In this document: one piece after another, positions 60,529-64,000 of the stretch
Position numbering within the stretch: the stretch's first letter is position 1
Layout of the letters: every line of letters starts with the position of its first letter
Assembly (NCBI RefSeq): GCF_002234675.1
Contig: NC_019877.2
Span: forward strand, 2,325,041-2,389,040
Origin: Oryzias latipes
Taxonomy: Eukaryota; Chordata; Actinopteri; Beloniformes; Adrianichthyidae
Reading direction: 5' to 3'
DNA length: 64,000 bases
Notes under the pieces: model-generated
Told to the model about the DNA's origin: nothing
The model's input: only the letters and a program-made list of their open reading frames with translations
The model's database searches: none
Program-made: the position numbers and the translations under genes

Positions 60529-61000
60529 CCTGCTCGTGAGCTCTTGGGCCTCAGTCAGGGAGGTGAACGCATCTGAAAGGGAGCGCCTGGATGTGAGAAA
60601 AACGAATTCAGAAACGTCGGCACTATTTTGTTATTTTTAAGCTTTTCTGCCTGTTTGTTTGTTTGTTTTCCTGTCCAATGCAATAAAAAGTGACGTTTTG
60701 TTTTTAAGACAAAGCAAACCAACTGAAGGCATTTGTGTGAAAAAGAAGCCGATGCCGCGTCCTACCATACCAAGCTGAGCTGGAACAGTGTTTTACAGAC
60801 ACGTTAAAGACATTACCTGTAATGTTTGACTGTGTTTTTGGTTGTTTTTTCCTTTTGTTATGTATCCATTTAAATTAAGTCGGTCTTTATTATCACTCCT
60901 GTTCAGGACGTTTTCATTTATTTCAGATGTTACAGAAATAAGAGGAAGTTAATTTAAAGCTGAAAAGAACAAGATAATAAAGGTTGAATTGAAGACTTTT
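59507..61000 (+). promoter_or_regulatory. TNRC6B 3' UTR with two poly(A) signals
   Basis: Poly(A) hexamers AATAAA are at 60682-60687 and 60976-60981, which would give 3' UTRs of about 1.2 and 1.5 kb. Within it are a poly-G run (59672-59684) and a (GT)n/(GC) microsatellite at 60491-60528. No second open frame of interest. Confidence 0.65.
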
Positions 61001-61689
61001 TTTGTTTTCTTGCATTTCCTTTAAGTCTAAACATCCGGTGATCCAAATCCAAATGAGTGAGTTGAAAGCAGAACCTTTCTGGGTTCTGTCAGCTGCAGAT
61101 CTGTTATGTGGAACGTGTCATGACAGGTCAGCAGCAGTCCTCCAGGGTTAGGAACGCTCAAATGCAGCTTCTGACTTAAGAAAAAGGGAGGTTTTTCAAA
61201 ATAAAAGCGTTATTCTTTTCAAGAAAAAAGGGGGAGTGGTAAATTTAACAAGTTTAAGAACAAAGACTGCTTCATTTCCTCAAAACAAATTATTTTTTCC
61301 CCCTACAAACCATAATTGCTTGCTGAAATTTAAAGCAGATTCTTTGAAATGTCAGAAGCTTCCTTTCACATTTAAATATAGATCACTTTTCCCAGAAAGA
61401 CTAAAGTTCTTAACTAGGTCAAAAAGACAGAAGTAAAACACACAAATCCTCCTGTTCTATTAGTTTCTGTAAGATTTACAAATAAAGTAACTAAAAGTTT
61501 CCTTTAAATCTGTTGATTGCACCAAAATCAGCAAAGAAATACAAGTTTCAAAGTAAAAAAAAAACATTTTAAAACTTTTTTGTATCTTTTAAAAATGGAT
61601 CAATTTGATGCAAAACATAACAGGCGGGCCAAACGTTTAAAATAAATGACTGAATCCGGCTATCATAGAAACCTGCTGAAATCAAAAGG

Positions 61690-62203
61690 TTTTCGGGGTT
61701 TTAAAATTCTCAAAGAATAGACTTCAAAGCAGCTCTGCTTGTGTACAAGTCTCTCCATGGCCGAGCACCAAAGTACATCTCTGACATGTTAGTGCCATAT
61801 GAACCATCTCGTACTCTGAGGACCTCAGGGGCCGGCCTCCTGTTGATGCCCAGAGTCAGAACTAAACAAGGGGAATCAGCGTTTCAATATTCTGCAGCTA
61901 AAATCTGGAACAGCCTCCCTGAAGTCGTAAGACAGGCCTCTTCTGTGTTCATGTTCAAATCTAGACTTAAAACATTTCTGTTTAGCCGTGTATATGACTG
62001 AAAGGTCCTATCTGCACTTTTCTTTCCTTTCCTTCCTTTATTTTTAAATCAATTTTCAAAAATTTTTTTTCTTTTCTTTTAAAGTAAATTTTACGTTGAT
62101 TATTTCTATGATGTATTGTGATTTTAATGCATTTTTCTGTTTTGTGAAGCACCTTGAATTACTTTGTGTACGAATTGTGCTACACAAATAAACTTGCCTT
62201 GCC
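61690..62203 (+). mobile_element. L2-like LINE 3' end
   Basis: The frame 61741-62001 ends a non-LTR retrotransposon ORF2: YKSLHGRAPKYISDMLVPYE, then SAAKIWNSLPEVVRQ and FKSRLKTFLFSRVYD before TGA. It is followed by a 3' UTR ending gaagcaccttgaattactttgtg, caaataaacttgccttgcct, as in L2/CR1-clade elements. 5' truncated, as is usual for LINE copies. 62204-62880 shows only a local inverted copy of 'tttattttgggag' and 'ccaaaataaaag' at 62716-62750. Confidence 0.8.
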
Positions 62204-62715
62204 TAAAAGCATCAGCTGAGTTCATGGAGTGTCCGGACAAATGGCGCTCCAGAGTTTGGATCTCTCCATCACCTCCAGTTTTGAAATCTGTGTGAGGAAA
62301 AACCAATCAAACCTGACCTGAGGATCCCAGAACACAAGAGGGGTTGTGGAATATCAGTACTCAGAGATGTGACAATGTAGGGTTTTCAAAATAAGAGCCT
62401 TAATGTAAACTAAATAAATGGATTCTGAGATTAACTGGGAGCAGATGCAGTTCTGCTCAAACTGGTAGCCACCAGTTTTTACTGTGAAAATTATTTGATA
62501 AAATTGTAATTAATACAGTATATTTTCATCCATTGGAAGTAGCCGAATCTGTCTTTTATTCTGAAAATCTTTGCTTTAAATAACTGGAGGGAAAGGTAAA
62601 GAAAACCTTTTGCCCTTTTTACCTGCTGTTGTAAGCAGGGGACCTTTTTTGTTGTTGTCTCGATGAATTTAAGAGCAATATAAAGGTTAGGCTGTTGCAA
62701 TCAACTTTCTGGGTC

Positions 62716-62765
62716 TTTTATTTTGGGAGAGATGTCTCCCTTCCAAAATAAAAGACCCAGAAAGT
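62716..62765. repeat. Perfect hairpin-forming inverted repeat
   Basis: tctgggtcttttattttggg at 62708-62727 is inverse to ccaaaataaaagacccagaa at 62743-62762, with a loop of about 15 bases. Just before and after, aactttct and agaaagtt extend the stem. Purpose unknown; it may be a small fold-back element. Confidence 0.6.
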
Positions 62766-63057
62766 TGGTTCCACTGCTTGGCCTCATTGTTTCAATTATA
62801 TGTGGGAGAACATGAATTAGTTTGAGTCTTTTATTCTGTTGAAAGCTTTAGCACTTTTTCAAAAATGTTTTTGGTTAATTTTCAGTCATTAATGTTTGTT
62901 TGTTTGTTTGTCTGTTTTGTTTACATATTTCTCCCTCACATCCAGGAAAACTCTCGTCCAAATGAATAATCCCAGTTCGGAATTCCTGGGGAATTTGGAT
63001 TCATAGCGTCCGTTTTGGCTCGGCCTCCATGTCTGTGATGTGTGGGGCGCGTGACTG

Positions 63058-63080
63058 CCCCCCCCCCCCCCCCCCCCCCC
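63058..63080. repeat. Homopolymer C run (about 23 bases)
   Basis: Uninterrupted C on the plus strand. Similar G/C runs occur at 13325, 16460, 46549, 53874 and 59672. Length at such sites is often unreliable in assemblies. Confidence 0.8.
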
Positions 63081-63109
63081 GAACCACCAGTGAGGCGGCT
63101 TTAAGACAA

Positions 63110-63880
63110 TCCGGGCATCTGCGAATGACATCATCGATACTGTCAATGGGGTAAACGGAGGGAGTACAGGCTGCGAGGGGGAGGCACGCGGGAGCAAAAC
63201 AAACGCACGAGCGCGGATCGGATCTTCGGCCGCTCAGGATTCGGATCCCACGTCTCGGAGGTGATGGTGATGGGCGCGTCGCTGTCCGCGGTCCTGAGTG
63301 AGGAACGGGGCGAGCACTGGTGAGGAGGGGGGGGGGGTTGTGTGTGTTTTTGTGTGTGTGTGGGGGTGGGGGGGTGGGTTTGAAGTGTCGCCTGAGCCCA
63401 GAATGGGGCAGGTGGTCTGGGGGGTGGGGTATTTTTGTGGAGGGGCGCGGCCGCTGACCTGACGCGCGCCGCCTATGCCGCCTGAGGCGCGCGCGCGCGC
63501 ATAGCCCGCTGCAGCAGACGCCGCAGACGGAGCGCAGCTGCTGCAGCCTGGAGGAGATCTGGGGACGCGGCCAGAACTTCAGGAGGACGTGAACGCGGCT
63601 CCTGCTGGAACCAAAGTCTGGCAAGTCCGGGGGGAGGAGGTCACGTGACCCATCTGGATTTTGGCCCACCAGAAATGAGGAGTTTATGCAAATGAGCTGT
63701 ACTCAGAATCCTTTGAAGTGCTTTGGGAAGAGGAGATGCGGATCCAGCCTCCAACCCCCCCACCTCCTGCAGCACTGAATAACTCATGTTATAAAACCCC
63801 CCTTACCCCCACCCCATACACACACACCCCTCTGTTCTTTCTCCTCTGCTCTCACCTTCTCCTCATCTTCATCAGAGCTC
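63110..63880 (+). promoter_or_regulatory. CpG-rich promoter region with TATA box
   Basis: High CpG from about 63110 to 63600, with CG-alternating gcgcgcgcgcgc at 63487-63499. A TATA-like ttataaaa lies at 63789-63796, about 100 bases before an ATG at 63894. A short frame at 63261-63326 starting MGASLSAVLS also begins in the island; I cannot support it as coding. Confidence 0.45.
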
Positions 63881-63893
63881 CTCATCCCGGAGG

Positions 63894-64000
63894 ATGAAGG
63901 CTGTTCCCTGGCTTCATGTAGGACTCATGGAAGTGAGCTTCCTCCTCCTCCTCACCTCCAGCTCGCCGCTGCTCCTCCCGCCTCCTTCCCCTTCCTCCGT
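63894..64000 (+). CDS. Possible 5' coding exon of a secreted or membrane protein (partial)
   Basis: From ATG at 63894 the frame is open for 35 codons to the window end: MKAVPWLHVGLMEVSFLLLL, then TSSSPLLLPPPSPSS. A leucine-rich hydrophobic core after a basic start resembles a signal peptide. It stands about 100 bases downstream of a TATA box. I do not recognise the protein; low-complexity CT-rich DNA could also produce such a frame. A second in-frame ATG (63927) could be the start instead. Confidence 0.3.
   Translation, partial: MKAVPWLHVGLMEVSFLLLLTSSSPLLLPPPSPSS

Noticed and set aside
63001..63669. Long minus-strand open frame (222 codons) in the CpG island
   Set aside because: Composition is Pro/Arg/His-rich as expected from GC-rich promoter DNA read in any frame; it crosses the poly-C run and shows no domain.

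Overview
The window is nuclear DNA of a vertebrate, most likely a percomorph teleost fish. The evidence is split protein-coding genes with GT/AG introns, vertebrate-type protein families, CpG-rich promoters, and a dense set of fish-type transposons (tRNA-derived SINEs, L2-like LINE 3' ends, Tc1 and hAT remnants, several MITE families). I cannot name the species from sequence alone. The genes were found by reading conserved protein segments and joining exons at splice sites whose phases agree.

Layout. (1) 1389-6573, plus strand: the last seven coding exons of a RhoGAP protein, called SH3BP1; its 5' part lies before the window. (2) 7437-10344, minus strand, with a probable untranslated first exon at 17307-17560: CDC42EP1, a CDC42 effector of the Borg family, convergent with SH3BP1. 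(3) 17.6-37.6 kb: about 20 kb with no gene I can support, rich in transposon copies and one unrecognised decayed region (18.8-19.9 kb). (4) 37964-43403, minus strand: a complete seven-exon gene for a 325-residue endonuclease IV (bacterial Nfo / C. elegans APN-1 type AP endonuclease) with all nine metal ligands, a DNA repair enzyme that mammals lack. (5) 45062-59506, plus strand, with 5' UTR from about 43.6 kb: TNRC6B (GW182 family), reconstructed as 20 coding exons and 1976 codons, divergent from the endonuclease IV gene across a CpG-rich shared promoter. (6) 61.7-62.2 kb: an L2-like LINE 3' end. (7) 63.1-64.0 kb: a CpG-rich region with a TATA box and a signal-peptide-like reading frame that runs off the window end, probably the start of another gene.

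SH3BP1, CDC42EP1 and TNRC6B are all on human chromosome 22q13 (established knowledge), so the block is conserved synteny, compacted here. SH3BP1 and CDC42EP1 both act on CDC42/Rac signalling, the first as a GTPase-activating protein and the second as an effector. TNRC6B is the Argonaute partner that recruits deadenylases in microRNA silencing. The endonuclease IV gene has no obvious functional link to these.

Most of the new structure lies in the repeats: a MITE family with TTAA flanks in several copies, an hAT deletion derivative with a perfect 8-bp target duplication, an opposed pair of fold-back elements at 42 kb, and a threefold array of Tc1-like transposase fragments at 11.2-11.6 kb.
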